Part shown: piece after piece, positions 35,053 through 45,881 of the stretch
How positions within the stretch are numbered: position 1 is the first letter of the stretch
Layout of the letters: every line of letters begins with the position of its first letter
Origin: Malachius bipustulatus
Taxonomy: Eukaryota; Arthropoda; Insecta; Coleoptera; Melyridae
Assembly: GCA_910589415.1 (NCBI GenBank)
Contig: OU342630.1
Coordinates: forward strand, 26,507,867 to 26,571,866
DNA: 64,000 nucleotides
Direction: 5' to 3'
Program-made: the position numbers and the translations under genes
Notes under the pieces: model-generated
What the model was told of the DNA's origin: nothing
Seen by the model: only the letters and a program-made list of their open reading frames with translations
Database searches by the model: none

Positions 35053-35878
35053 TATAAAGGAGTAGAAAAGGCATAGTATAACATTCGCGATTATGGCCAT
35101 TATTCACTTGATGATGACAATACCACTTGCTAAAGCTCGTGGCATTATCATCATCTCGTGTATAATGACTTCATAATCAGTATCCGTAGGTTTCTTTAAC
35201 TAGTGTCGAGACGATTTCCCAGAGATCTGTTTAGTTGTCTCTGTTTTGCTAGTTTTACGGATCATTACGGACCATTTTCTTCGGTCAAGCATTACCTATA
35301 CGTCTTTTAGATGATGTAAGTAGATCTTTTTTCCTCGGTCTTTTCATAATAGTGATTTAAAAACTGCTGCGAAAATATTGAAACCTAACTCTTCTGATTC
35401 TAACTGAGTGACTGCATTATTTCTTTATAGATTTGTCTGTGGTTCATTACTGCATGTGTTAAATCATATTTTAAGCTCATAGTGTTTTTCTGAAAAATGG
35501 AAGATATCTCCTGTTGTTCCTGCCTCTCGAAGTTTGGTGATACTGAGAATTCTCTGGATTAAGGTCTTCTGTCTTTAGAGTTCACTCTGGTATAGTAGAG
35601 ATATCAACTTAGGCCTTTGTTATTGATTATGGTTATTCATATTGTGAATAAATTTTTTAGAGGCAAGTGTTCGATGTAGTACCTACTTACTTTTCATGAA
35701 TTGATGATATGAAATAAAATTAATTGTCGTGTCAAATTCTATTCTTTTATTTTATTTTATCTTATAAATATCAAATAATCTTTTTTTTCAAATAATATGT
35801 TAAAATAATAAACGCTACAAAATCGATGTGACATCACCATAATAAAATAAATCCAAACCTGCCTGCCTTTCTTAAACA
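35053..35878. other. Unassigned AT-rich DNA
   Basis: No gene, RNA or element end is recognised between the foldback element and the tandem duplication that begins at about 35879. Confidence 0.45.
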
Positions 35879-36510
35879 ACCTGGTTGGACCGTAGAGTCT
35901 TCAGTTTTCTTACAAAACGAGAACAAAAATTTTGAAAAAACTGAAAAAAGGCTAATTTTCCACGTTTAACGGTCATATCTGGGTCATAAAACAGGGAGAG
36001 ATATACAGAATAACCACTAACAGTTCTGAACTTCTCGCACTTTCATCGTCTGACAGGGGATTTTTTATTAAAATCGAAGAGAAATTTTTTTTCGAAAAAT
36101 TTGCATAGCCGGTGGTTTGAGGTATCATGAAAAATCGATGTCTTCAGAACGGGACGTAATTTTGTGTGAGCATAGCCGACTGCAGTGCGAATTGATTAAA
36201 AAACCCGGTTGGACCGTAAAGTCTTCAGTTTTACAAAATGAGACCAAAAATTTTGGAAAACTGTAAAAAGGCTAATTTTCAACTTTAAACGGTAATATCT
36301 CAAAAACAGGGAGAGTTATGAAGAACCACTTACTTACAGTTCTAAGCTTCTCGCACTTTCATCGTCTGACGGGGGATTTTATATTAAAATCGAAGCGAAA
36401 TTTTTTTTTCTAAAAATTTGCATAGTTTGAAATTTTCATGAAAAAATCGATGTCTTCAGAACGGGACATAATTTTCTGTGAGCACAGTCGACTGCAATAC
36501 GAATTGGTTA
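35879..36510. repeat. Tandem duplication of a roughly 327-bp unit
   Basis: Unit 1 begins CCTGGTTGGACCGTAGAGTC at 35879 and unit 2 begins CCCGGTTGGACCGTAAAGTC at 36206. Both continue through CTCGCACTTTCATCGTCTGA and ATCGATGTCTTCAGAACGGG. The copies differ by scattered substitutions and small indels. They are non-coding and probably a short satellite-like array or the ends of an old repeat. Confidence 0.85.
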
Positions 36511-36819
36511 AAAAATGTAAGTCATTTAAATGAAAGCTGTCGGTTGTTTGGGACGTTTTGGTTGCTAAAACTGTTTAAAAACATCTAACATATTTTTAGA
36601 ATAAATAGAATAAAAATAAACAGAATAATTTTCTCTACTTTTTCAAAGCCAAATCCAATATGGCGCCCATAAGAAAATCAAAAGTTGACTACCCCATATT
36701 TTATCTTCGAAACTAGTAGACGTTTAAAATAATTAAGTGATACCAAGAAATAAAGAATCTCAACCAATGACAATAGGTATATCAACTTTCAAATTCAAAC
36801 TTAAAATAATAAATGAGCA

Positions 36820-37982
36820 CCCAAGTCAAGTTAGCCACCCTTCGGCCAACAACACTCTCGGCCAGGGAGTGGGACTTCGAATGATTTTCAGCTTTTTTTC
36901 GTTATTTGCAGTTGTCATCAAAAATATTTGATTTGCTATAAAATTACCGTAAACTGAAAAAAAAATCATAATTGAAACGCCACAGCCAGCCAGTAATTGA
37001 AACGCCGCAGCCAGCCATGCACGCTTTCTTCCACTTTCGAAAAATAATTTTTGCTGATATTTTCTTGAAAAAAAAAATTCTACGCTTTCAGCTATGAACT
37101 TGAGAAATTGGAAAAAATCATTTTTGCTGAATTTGGCTCAAAAAATTCATTTTAATGACCAGCCACGGACTTAATGATCTAAAAAAAATCATTTAAGCTG
37201 AATTTTTGTTGAAAAAAGTACGACATTCTACAATAACGGCCAGCCACGCTTTCGGTCACGACTTGAGATACTGAAAAATCTAATTTTTGCTTTAATTTTG
37301 CTCAAAAAGCCAAAAAATTCATAATGGCCAGCCGCACGTTTTCGGCCACGGACTTAAGAATCTAAAAAAATTCTGGCAGAAATCTTGCTGAAAGAAGCCC
37401 GAAATTTTAACATATTTGCCTTTCGGCCACGACTTAATAAACTGAAAAATGTAATTTTTGCTGTAATTTTGCTCAAAAAAGTCCAAAAATCCATAATATT
37501 GACCAGAGCCAGAATAAATTGAAAAGAAAATCAGGCAAAAATCTTGACGAAAAAAGAAAATTAAAAAAAAATCCGAAATTTTAAAATATTTGCAAACCTC
37601 GCTTTCGGCCACTACTTCATGAACTGAAAAATGTAATTTTTGTTCTAATTTTCTCATACAAGTCCAAAAATCAATAATAATGGCCAGCCACGCATTCGGC
37701 CACTACTTTATGTACTGAAAAATGTAATTTTTACTGTAATTTTGCTCATAAAGTCCAAAAGTTCATAATGGTCAGCCAAGAAACAAAGTTTTTTTACTGA
37801 AAATTCTCTGAAAAGGGTCCGAAATGTTATAATAATATTTATTATTATCAACAAAAAAACAAATATTTTCCATTCAAGCCGTCAATAACGAAAATTTTTT
37901 TTGCTGGAAATTAAGTAATCGAAGTTTCTCTCGGCCGAAAGCGTGGCTGCATGGCCGAAGCGTGGCTAACTTGACTTGGATT
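36820..37982. mobile_element. Terminal-inverted-repeat element filled with degenerate satellite
   Basis: The ends CCAAGTCAAGTTAGCCAC (36821) and GTGGCTAACTTGACTTGG (37962-37979) are inverted, extended by CTTCGGCC on both sides. A perfect 9-bp direct repeat AAATGAGCA lies at 36811-36819 and 37983-37991, a convincing target duplication. The inside (36990-37780) consists of about eight degenerate units, roughly 90-110 bp apart, each with GGCCAGCCACGC-, TTTCGGCCAC- and CTGAAAAATGTAATTTTTGC-like text. It has no coding capacity. A 9-bp duplication fits Mutator-like or related DNA transposons; that is an inference. Confidence 0.8.
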
Positions 37983-38153
37983 AAATGAGCAGCTATTGAG
38001 AAAATAAAAAAGTGAAGTTTTTCAGTTTTTCCAGGATATTTCAGGAACGATCGCAGATATTGTATGTCATCGAGGATTCAAGATGGCCACAACACCACAT
38101 ATTTTCTATAAATTAATCAACTTTGATTTCCTAACTATTACGAGATACCCATA

Positions 38154-38390
38154 GTGAACTTTAAAAACAGGAATACCCTGTATAAGACACATATCCGACC
38201 CACAATTGAATACTCTTCTCATGTGTGGGATTATGCCCCTAAATGCACCCTAAAGCTCCTCAATTCTATTCCGAGATCGCTATCCGGCCATGTCTTTTCC
38301 CCGGTCTACTCCCATCAGTTCAAATCGAGTATAAGACAAGTTGTCACCAACCTATCTCCAGTCTCCACAATATTCCTAGACCTGGTGTGA
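38154..38390 (+). pseudogene. Non-LTR RT C-terminal scrap
   Basis: The frame carries TLYKTHIRPTIEYSSHVWDY followed by APKCTLKLLNSIPR, the segment after the RT palm (LYKA.IRP..EY.SH.W) of the same group as 24575-25200 and 56590-59740. The text after SIPR no longer follows the family, so an internal deletion joins it to a later part of the element (VFSPVYSHQFKSS resembles a region near the C-terminus). Only about 80 residues remain. Confidence 0.65.
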
Positions 38391-38399
38391 TTAAAACAT

Positions 38400-39635
38400 C
38401 GCTTTTAAGGCGGTGAGAAATAAAAGAAAATCAAATGTAAAAAATTAACTCTGGTTAATTGTTTTACAAAAAAAAAAAAAAAAATTAATAAGCGACAATA
38501 GCGCGGCATTTGACAAGCAAGAATGGAAGGACTAAATAAGTTATCTTCCACGCTGTTTCGTTTATTTAGGAGCTGGTTGTTTGTTGTTACCGTTTTACGT
38601 AGATGTGGAATTATTGTCAAAATTAATTTTCATTTTAACATGCATTGATTTGTGTGAAATAATGACTGACGAAGCTATAATAATTATTGTAGTCGTACTT
38701 ATAGAGAAAGTGACGCCTAAGACACGTTTGGAATGGCATTATTCCTCACTCGTAGATCCGTCAACCTCGTCTACTTTTTCGTTTTTCACTCTGTCATATT
38801 CCAAACTTTTTATCGAATACGATTATTCAATAAATTATTATAACCAGACCATCATATACAGATTAGGTGTCATTGGATGGTGCTTATTCTTTTTTAATGT
38901 CAATGTGAGACGTTGTCATGTTGAAATGGATCTAACTCAAGCGAAGATCTCATGCAAAATTAATGAAATGGGCAACATGTCAGGTCAGCTAGAAATTACA
39001 TTAGAGTTAAGTATTAAATAATGGTTTGTATAAGAAGTGCATTACGGAATGCTATAACACGCATGTAGGTATACTCCAATGCTGAGGAACTATGTACATA
39101 TTTAAGTTCATAATTTTAATACAAATAATACCTATACAGCTATTACCTAGTAATAATTTCACTTTCAGCTACCGACGATATGACTTCCTAACCATAAATA
39201 ACGATGTCTTCATTCAAGGCTTGATAAAATTATTATCGCATGAAAAAGAGTGTGAATGTATGAATTTCACAACTCCTTCCGCTCTAGGGAAAGAACGCGA
39301 TACTCGTCAAGTCTACTTGGGCGTCGTGGCAGATATTAATGACTTTATCGATCGCCATCACAAACGTGGCACGCGGACTAACCTACCTGGACAGATGGAT
39401 ATTCCTGGAAACATGTATCAACAGGCTATCACTCTATGCTCGTCAATTACTTTATGTTATTATCATTGAAGTAATGCCTAGCTAAGGGTGGGTGTTTTTC
39501 TTTGTATGTGAAATATGTATAAAGGAATATAGTTAAAGTATATAATTAATGTAATTAATCTATTCGAAATATTTGGTTTTTGCCTTTTTAATGATAATAA
39601 ATAATGAAAGCTGTTTTATAGTAAGGACCTAAACG
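38400..39635. other. Region with two unrecognised plus-strand frames
   Basis: The frame at 38581-39021 (146 codons; contains MTDEAIIIIVVVLIEKVTPK and a hydrophobic YRLGVIGWCLFFF) and the frame at 39092-39469 (125 codons; contains KECECMNFTTPSALGKERD) lie on one strand 70 bp apart. I recognise neither. They could be exons or a decayed transposon gene (the acidic MTDEA start followed by a hydrophobic stretch is vaguely like Harbinger-type proteins) or chance. An A17 run lies at 38467-38483. Confidence 0.2.
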
Positions 39636-39777
39636 AACTATTAAAGTTTGTTTTACTAATTTTTTAGCTTTTCTTCTTCTTCTTCGTTCCTTTAAATGCA
39701 CAAGTGTGCGAAGGCCATTAAAGAAACGAAGAAGAAGAATAAGACCTAAAAAATTAGTAAAACAAACTGTAATAGTT
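39636..39777. mobile_element. 142-bp hairpin MITE
   Basis: AACTATTAAAGTTTGTTTTA, then CTAATTTTTTAG and a CTTCTTCTTCTTCG block, are mirrored at 39717-39777 as CGAAGAAGAAGAAT, CTAAAAAATTAG and TAAAACAAACTGTAATAGTT. The arms are about 60 bp with a short spacer. It would fold into an almost uninterrupted hairpin as RNA or single-stranded DNA. No obvious target duplication is seen. Confidence 0.8.
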
Positions 39778-39824
39778 CTCCTCGTATTATCTAGGTACTT
39801 ACCTCTAGCATATCTATACCTATA

Positions 39825-41145
39825 GTATGGGATGTTATGATGGATCAAACGAACCAGGGTAATAGAGGACCTCAATACGCATCGATCTAACCCAATATGT
39901 GTAGTCGGAAAATTGATGGTTTGGGAGTTATCATCATTTAAGTCTATTTCCTGAAGAACCTGATTTTCCAAAGACAGTGTGTCATGTTGGCTTAACAGCT
40001 CGGTTTATTTTGATGAAATTTTCCAAAGATGAAGTCAAATAATGAGTCTATCACATGGTGTGTAAGCTTCCACAATGCAAGGGACACAATCAAATTGATT
40101 GGTCTATTTGTGTTACCTGCGCGGTAGAGTGGTGAAACATATCTCAACTTTCTGCAGAATGAGCGGCCTATTTTTCTGGAAAATGTAAAGTTACAAACAT
40201 GACAGCGGATGTTTCTCCAGAATGATGGAGCCCCATGCCATTATGCGTTAAATGTAAGAAATCACCTTAATCAAAGCTTTCCTGGCAGGTGGGCGTGAAG
40301 GACCGATAGCATGGCCTGCTAGGTCCCAGGATTTGAATCCGCTCGAATTTTTTCTCTGGGGTCATTACAAGGAGTTGATGTATTACAAAGAATATTCCAG
40401 CTTGCAAAATTGAGAAGGAAGTTGGCTGAAGCCAAGGTAACATTTGAAAAAAACAGGGAGGCGTTTAGAAGGTTACAAAGTTTTTTTTAAAAGACGTCGT
40501 CTTTTGTGTATTGCGGCTAGGGGTGTCATTTCGAACAATAAATATGACGAGTGCTGTTGATGTCCATTTTGTCTTCTGTTCTATCAATATTTTACATTTA
40601 AAAACTATTTACAATGCTGCGACATGTAATTGCATCTGAACATTAAATATTGCTTTTTCCTTTTGCCCAATAATATTATGGAAATATAATGTAAATACTA
40701 GCTGAATGAAATTTGTAGCGTAGATTTCCAATTGAACAGAGAAGTTTTTGAAATATGTGCCAAAAATAAATTACCCTCAAACATTTTTAACAGGAGCGTT
40801 GTTATGTAAAGGAAAATTTTTCTGCTTCAATAACTTTTTTATGAATTTTTTTTTTATAATTGTGTCCCTTGCATTGGGGAAGCTTACACACGATGTGATT
40901 TGTTTGTTGAAGACTCATTATTTGAGTACATCTTTGAAAAATTTCATCAAGCTGAACCGAGCTGTTAAGCAGCGTGATACCTGTCTTTGGAAAATCAGGT
41001 TCTTCAGGAAATAGACTAAAATGATGATAACTCCCAAACCATCAATTTTCCGATCACACATAATATGGGAGTTAGATCGATGCGCATTGAGGTCCTCTAT
41101 CGCCCTGCTTCGTGTGATCCATCATGACTGAATCACCCTCTATAG
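39825..41145. mobile_element. Long-TIR element with a transposase C-terminal relic
   Basis: The arms of about 280 bp are inverted. GATGTTATGATGGATCA near 39831 matches the complement of TGATCCATCATGACTG near 41117; AGAGGACCTCAATACGCATC near 39865 matches GATGCGCATTGAGGTCCTCT near 41080; GTGTGTAAGCTTCC near 40058 matches GGAAGCTTACACAC near 40877. Inside, on the plus strand, lies a transposase relic at 40130-40560. The element is about 1.3 kb, with arms moderately diverged. Confidence 0.85.
40130..40560 (+). pseudogene. IS630/mariner-type transposase catalytic relic
   Basis: LQNDGAPCHYALNVRNHLNQ (the second catalytic Asp within NDGA), then, after one frameshift near 40290, PIAWPARSQDLNPLEFFLWG (third catalytic acid in the NPLE segment) and HYKELMY. 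This order is the catalytic C-terminal half of IS630-Tc1/mariner transposases. The first catalytic Asp and the HTH region are absent, deleted between the left arm and about 40130. Stops are present upstream (for example before the MFLQNDG segment). It sits inside the 39825-41145 element and is probably its last coding remnant. Confidence 0.75.
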
Positions 41146-41329
41146 TATAAATGTGATGTGTCTGTCGTGCGTCGTAAAAATCAACACCCTGTAGATCGGC
41201 AACGAAACCGTTACGGACCTATGTTCATATGACCTTTTAGGCATAAAATAATCGAAATAATATCCTCTTTTCGTATGTACTTGGTACTTAGGAACCCCTT
41301 GTATAAGAGAGTTATTCAAATTTCAATGG

Positions 41330-41720
41330 CGAAGTACCTACTGCTCAACAAGAATACTTGAGAAGGTTTTCAAACAGACCGTAATCAGGTAATCGACTAT
41401 TTCAGAATCTACAGGAATTTATAGGTGAATATGGTTCATTTCGAGAAACGTGATAACTTAGATCTTCCGAAAATTATTACGACAGACGGCGAAGACGAAA
41501 TATTGACACACCATTCCATTTTACACCTACGCCAAATTTATCACCTACAGATCTTCCGTTAAGATATCAGTTTGCACGTAATTTTCGCAACAGACAAGAT
41601 AATGACCACTCGTTCGTCGATAGAATACTCTTTACGGACGAAGATATATAAATTAACTCACCACGGTATCTTCAATTCAAGAAACAATCATTTTTGAGAG
41701 TTTAAAAAACCTCACAAAAC
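41330..41720 (+). pseudogene. Second transposase relic (HTH to first catalytic Asp)
   Basis: Multiple frames give fragments in the order of an IS630-like transposase: an EYLRRFSNRP-like segment near 41340, RLFQNL near 41397, GEYGSFRET near 41425, then VDRILFTDED near 41610-41650 (first catalytic Asp context, ILFTDE) and HHGIFNSRNNHF near 41660. The N-terminal part resembles the frame at 34324-34521, so the two derive from related transposases. Several frameshifts and stops make it dead. No terminal repeats were found for this copy. Confidence 0.65.
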
Positions 41721-42117
41721 AAGAGAATTAATTGTATTATACAACTTGACCAAATACACTGATGGATAACGCCGGCCCTATGACAAGGGACCATCATGAT
41801 TAACAGTTCAACGTGAACTATAAGTAACAGGCGTTATTTAGATGACCGGAATGCATCCGTTACGGATACCTCCCAGTCACACTAAAACATTCTGTTCTAG
41901 ATCCCCGATTTTGACTCTTGGGCCATCTTAAAATTTTTTCCAGTTGAATATTGAAGGAATCAGTAAAGATACGTCCGATTAACTGTCTGCAGATCTGTCT
42001 GAAGAGCTGCATTGATTATGAAATAGACATCATTGCCCTTCAAGAGACGCATACTGCTACCTAAGAACAGTGACGCACAAGAGGTTCATTTGATGGATAT
42101 CATTTAGTAGACTTCCT

Positions 42118-42888
42118 GTGCAGTGGTGTTCACGAGTAACGACAAAAATGGAACGATACATGCTTCAACAACGCATTGAAATTATTAAAATTTACTACAA
42201 AAATGGTGAAAATCTTGCAGTCACAGTTCACAAAACTAAAGCATTTTTGGGTCGTCGTGAAGCACCTTGTCGGACCGCAATACAGAAATTGGTGGAAAAA
42301 TTCGAGCTGTTGGGACAAGTTACTGATGTGAAGAATAAAACCCGTGCACGTCGCTCAAGAACAACTGAGAATATCCTCAACATCCTCAACGTTTGGTGCG
42401 GTTTATGGTCCGGCGGGGTCATTGGACCTTACTTGTTCGAAAATGAGGTTGGGTCAACAGTTACGGTGAATGGATTGCGCTATCGAGAGATGATTAATAA
42501 TTTTTTATGGTCGGAGTTGGATGGTATTGATCTGGACAACGTTTACTTTCAACAAGACGGCGCTACGTGCCACACGAGCAACGAAACCATTGCTCTTTTA
42601 TGGGAAAAGTTTCCGGACCGTGTTATCTCTGGAAGAGGTGATCACAATTGGCCTCCGAGATCTTGTGATTTAACACCTTGCGACTTCTTCCTTTGGGGCT
42701 ACGTGAAAGATAAGGTGTACGCCAACAGCCCAGCGTCGATTCAAGACCTCAAAGATGGAATTCGTGAAGCTATCGAGGACATAGGGCAGCTACTTTGCGA
42801 TTTGGTTATGGAAAATTTCATGAAAAGGATATGGTCCTGTAAGCGTGCTCTTGGTGGCCATTTGGCTGATGTTGTTTTTCATTATTAA
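42118..42888 (+). pseudogene. IS630-Tc1/mariner transposase, internally deleted but open
   Basis: A 256-codon frame (the likely true start is Met11, at 42148, MERYMLQQRIEIIKIYY). Residues 11-65 are an N-terminal HTH region. At about residue 85-93 (TTENILNILNVWCGLW) the text jumps straight to the core VWCGLWSGGVIGPYLFENE. The segment with the second HTH and the first catalytic Asp, about 80-100 residues in relatives, is missing. The second Asp is D147 (FQQDGATCHTSN) and the third D189 (DLTPCDFFLWGY), a spacing of 41 residues, as in the DD41D (rosa-like) group. The C-terminus (RIWSCKRALGGHLADVVFHY) is complete. Without the first Asp it cannot be catalytic, yet the frame has no stop. Confidence 0.88.
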
Positions 42889-43095
42889 CGGCATACCTTC
42901 CTCTTTATTATGAAATAGGCATCCGATCATTTATCTCAAAAAATGGCCTTTTTCTTTTAATACCAAAATAACACCTCTTGTTGGAAAACCCTTTATCTGA
43001 TGGATTCAGTAACGAATTTCTAAAAAGTCAATAAGCACAAATTATTTCAGATATCTATCTAATCACAAGTTTCAAACGTGCGTATAGTTAATGTA

Positions 43096-43680
43096 TACAG
43101 TGTGTCTATAATGTCATCCGAAAAGTACGCACCATATGGGAATTTTTTATTAGTATGCATTATTAGAAAAAAAGTTGCGCAGAAAGTTTGTCCATGCTCT
43201 AAAACTCATTTGACACATACTTATTTTAAATTACAATGCGTAGCATACAGGGTCGTATAAAAAATGTATTTTTTTTACTTTTCATTTCATTGGATTTTGT
43301 TTGTCACGAGTTTTTTGAGGTTCTAATAAGATTTTCGACTAATATTTACCAATTTTATTTTAATAAATTGAGATTTATATGGAGTTAATTTATTTGGATA
43401 ACAAATAACAACTAAAAGAATCGAAAACTAAAAAAATCTACAAATTTATATCTGACTTCAAATTTTAATTCTAAACCACTTTTTCCGATAATTATTTTAA
43501 ATATCTTCACAAACAATCGTATGTACTTTACTTAAAATTTTTTACATTTTTCATCCCACCCTGTATGATAAGTATCTGTCAAATAAATTTTAGATCATAC
43601 ACAAACTTTATGCGCTATTTTTTTAATCTTACACTAAAAAAAGATTCCAATATGGTGCGTACTTTTCGAATGGCACTGTA
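43096..43680. mobile_element. MITE, 585 bp, TACAGTGTGTC/TGGCACTGTA ends
   Basis: The left end is TACAGTGTGTCTATAATGTC followed by ATCCGAAAAGTACGCACCAT, and the right end is ATGGTGCGTACTTTTCGAAT followed by GGCACTGTA. TA precedes the left end. Further mirrored blocks include TACAGGGTCGTATAAAAAATG near 43248 against CATTTTTCATCCCACCCTGTA near 43546. No coding sequence is present. Confidence 0.85.
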
Positions 43681-44287
43681 TGCGTAAGTTGGAGTCATAA
43701 TATGGAAAACTTTTTTATTATCCATTTTAGGAAAGAAGGTATTCTTCATAAGAAGTTGTGGTCTAAAATGGCTTAAAATCAAAAATCAAATAGTCAGATA
43801 TCAAATTTTTGCAGTCGTTTGCGAGGTTTGTCAAAAAACATGATTCTTGTCAAAGAGTAAAGTATCGTTATATTTTTGACAATATCAAAATCTGTTTTTG
43901 AAAAAAGTTGATCAGAATTGAAAACAACATTTAACTATGCAATTATTGGATCATGTTATGTAAATAAAAAAATGCAGCATAAAATGTTACTGATAAAGCC
44001 TAAAGATATCTCCTGCATGAAACACAATATATTCGATAAATTGCTTACTTGAATGTTGGTTGCAATATTCTGATCTACTTTTTCAAGTAACAAAGATTAC
44101 TGATATCGTCGAAAATAAAAATATTTGCTCTTCGCAAGAATCCTGTTTTTCACCCTCGTCAAAAATTTGATGTTTGACTATTTAACTTTAGGTTTTAGAC
44201 CATGCACAACTTTTTATGGAGATTTTTTTCCTAGTTGGTTAATATAAAATTTTCCCATACGGCTCCAAGTTACGCAGACACACTGTA
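43681..44287. mobile_element. Adjacent inverted-repeat element lacking its left tip
   Basis: The right end (44260-44287) reads CCAAGTTACGCAGACACACTGTA. Its mirror at the left, GCGTAAGTTGG (43682), is preceded directly by the tip of the neighbouring element (CACTGTAT) and lacks the expected TACAGTGTGTCT. Inner arms match (AAGTTGTGGTCTAAAATGG near 43754 against the complement near 44200; CAAATAGTCAGATATCAAAT against its complement near 44170). Confidence 0.75.
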
Positions 44288-44819
44288 TTATAAACCTTTC
44301 TAATATGTTCAATAGCCCCATGATTTCAATTCAACCCCCATCTCTCATCCTGCGATCTACATTGATGATTTCAACTGTCATCAGTTTATCTGGAAACATG
44401 AAAATATATCCAAAAATACGCATCAGATCAAAAAAGTGGCTTATGAAATTTGTTTCGCCTAGAAAGGTGACATCCAATAATACCAAACTCTCCACTAACC
44501 TACCCCCGCTCCCTAGGGATAAGGGGTAGCAACTTTGAAATCCTAAATGAGAACCCACGTTTTTTATTGCAGATTCGAATTTTAGGGTTAAAAAAAAATA
44601 CGTGGGAAATTGCTGCCCCCTCCCCCCACCATGCAGGCAAGGCAGGGGGCAAATTAAAAATTTTGGTCTAGAACCCTTAATTTTATTGCAGATTGTGGAT
44701 ATTTTTCGTTCAATTTCAATATTAAGACAAATGGAAAAGAAATAGGTAATTTCGTCGACATACCTGCAATAAAGAACAAGAGTTCCTGACCCAAATTTCA
44801 AATTTACCTCCGTCCCACC
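44288..44819. other. Unassigned DNA with C-rich tracts
   Basis: CCCCCTCCCCCCACC at 44627 and similar C-rich phrases recur around repeated TTTTATTGCAGATT units (44564 and 44680). A 156-codon minus-strand frame spans it but has no recognisable domain. Its open state is easily explained by the low stop density of the C-rich tracts. It is probably part of an unidentified repeat. Confidence 0.35.
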
Positions 44820-45492
44820 TGAATTTTGTACCCGTAAAATCCGGATCTGTAATTAAAAACGGGCTGATTTTTTTTTTCAAATTACACCCCTAATTAGTTT
44901 TGCTCGTCAGGATTACTGACTTCGTTCTGAATACAATTCAGAACAATGTCTGACATGCGAATTTTGGAAACTTAGGAATTCTAAGCACTAAGTTAGTAGA
45001 TTAATTATTTTGGCAAACTACTGTCAAATTATACCGCGATTAATCTTTTCAATCTTTTCAACACGAAACGTCACATCTCGACTTGAGTATTATTGTTATT
45101 ATTTGTTACCATAGTTACACTTTATAGTCATCAAGTGTCATGGGAAAAAAAAGTTTGGCATATTTTCATTTAGAAACGATCTCAAGGTATGTTTATTTCT
45201 AGTCCTTGGCAACGCCGGTTTTTCAAGATAGTTTATTATTGTTTTTGACAAGCTAAATATGCTTAGATTTTCTAAAGCTCGTGTCATTTTATTCAGAACG
45301 AAGTCAGTAATTCTAAGAAGCAAAAAATTAGGGGTGTAATTATATAAAAAAAACAAGTACTTAGGGAATGATTACTTATGGGTTAAATTTTAGTTGAACT
45401 TCAGGGTATATTTGAAATCTCCCCCATTCAATTTGATTCTGTTTGGAAATAATGTGGATATCTTTTGATTCAGAAAATTTGGGACACCTGAA
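44820..45492. mobile_element. Diverged relative of the 53970-54742 foldback
   Basis: The inverted pair around 44872-44960 (AATTACACCCCTAATTAG, GACTTCGTTCTGAATAC) and 45285-45340 (GTATTCAGAACGAAGTC-like, CTAATTTTTTGC, GGGGTGTAATT) has the same layout as in 53970-54742. The right terminus GAAAATTTGGGACACCTGAA (45473-45492) corresponds to that element's TTGGGACACCCTGTA. The left terminus is not recognisable. It is non-coding. Confidence 0.6.
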
Positions 45493-45660
45493 TGTTACAT
45501 TTGTTCAAATTCAGTATTAGGTGTGGAGTCATTAGCAACCATTTTTTAGGACCATAGGATTTGCTCTACAGATAAAATCGTATAATGATTATTTAAATTT
45601 CGTCTTACTTAATTTGAGGCTAAACATTTGGTTCTTGCAGGGTGGAGCTCCAATACATTA

Positions 45661-45881
45661 TACAGGGTGGTCACTTTCAACTGGCTTACCATTAATTTAT
45701 AATTTAATTAATTTATAATTTAAAATTATAAGGCAAGTTCAACGACTGAAAAAGTCCCAATTTTTTTTCAGATTTTTATCAAGTATAAAATTGTACAACT
45801 TTTCTCTAATTTAACCGACTCTGTACCTCTTATAGTTTAGGAAATTCCAATGGTGAGCTAGTTGAAAGTGACCATCGTGTA
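45661..45881. mobile_element. 221-bp MITE with TA duplication
   Basis: The left end TACAGGGTGGTCACTTTCAA and CTGGCTTACCATT is mirrored as AATGGTGAGCTAG, TTGAAAGTGACCATCGTGTA at the right. TA lies on both sides (45659-45660 and 45882-45883). The centre is AT-rich and non-coding. Confidence 0.9.

Noticed and set aside
36960..37800. CRISPR-like array, because of regularly spaced similar units
   Set aside because: The units are degenerate, spacers are not unique, and the DNA is eukaryotic with enclosing inverted repeats; this is satellite DNA.
44331..44801. 156-codon minus-strand frame, the longest outside retroelements and transposases
   Set aside because: It has no domain, lies in C-rich and repetitive text with recurring TTTTATTGCAGATT units, and is best explained by chance in low-stop sequence.
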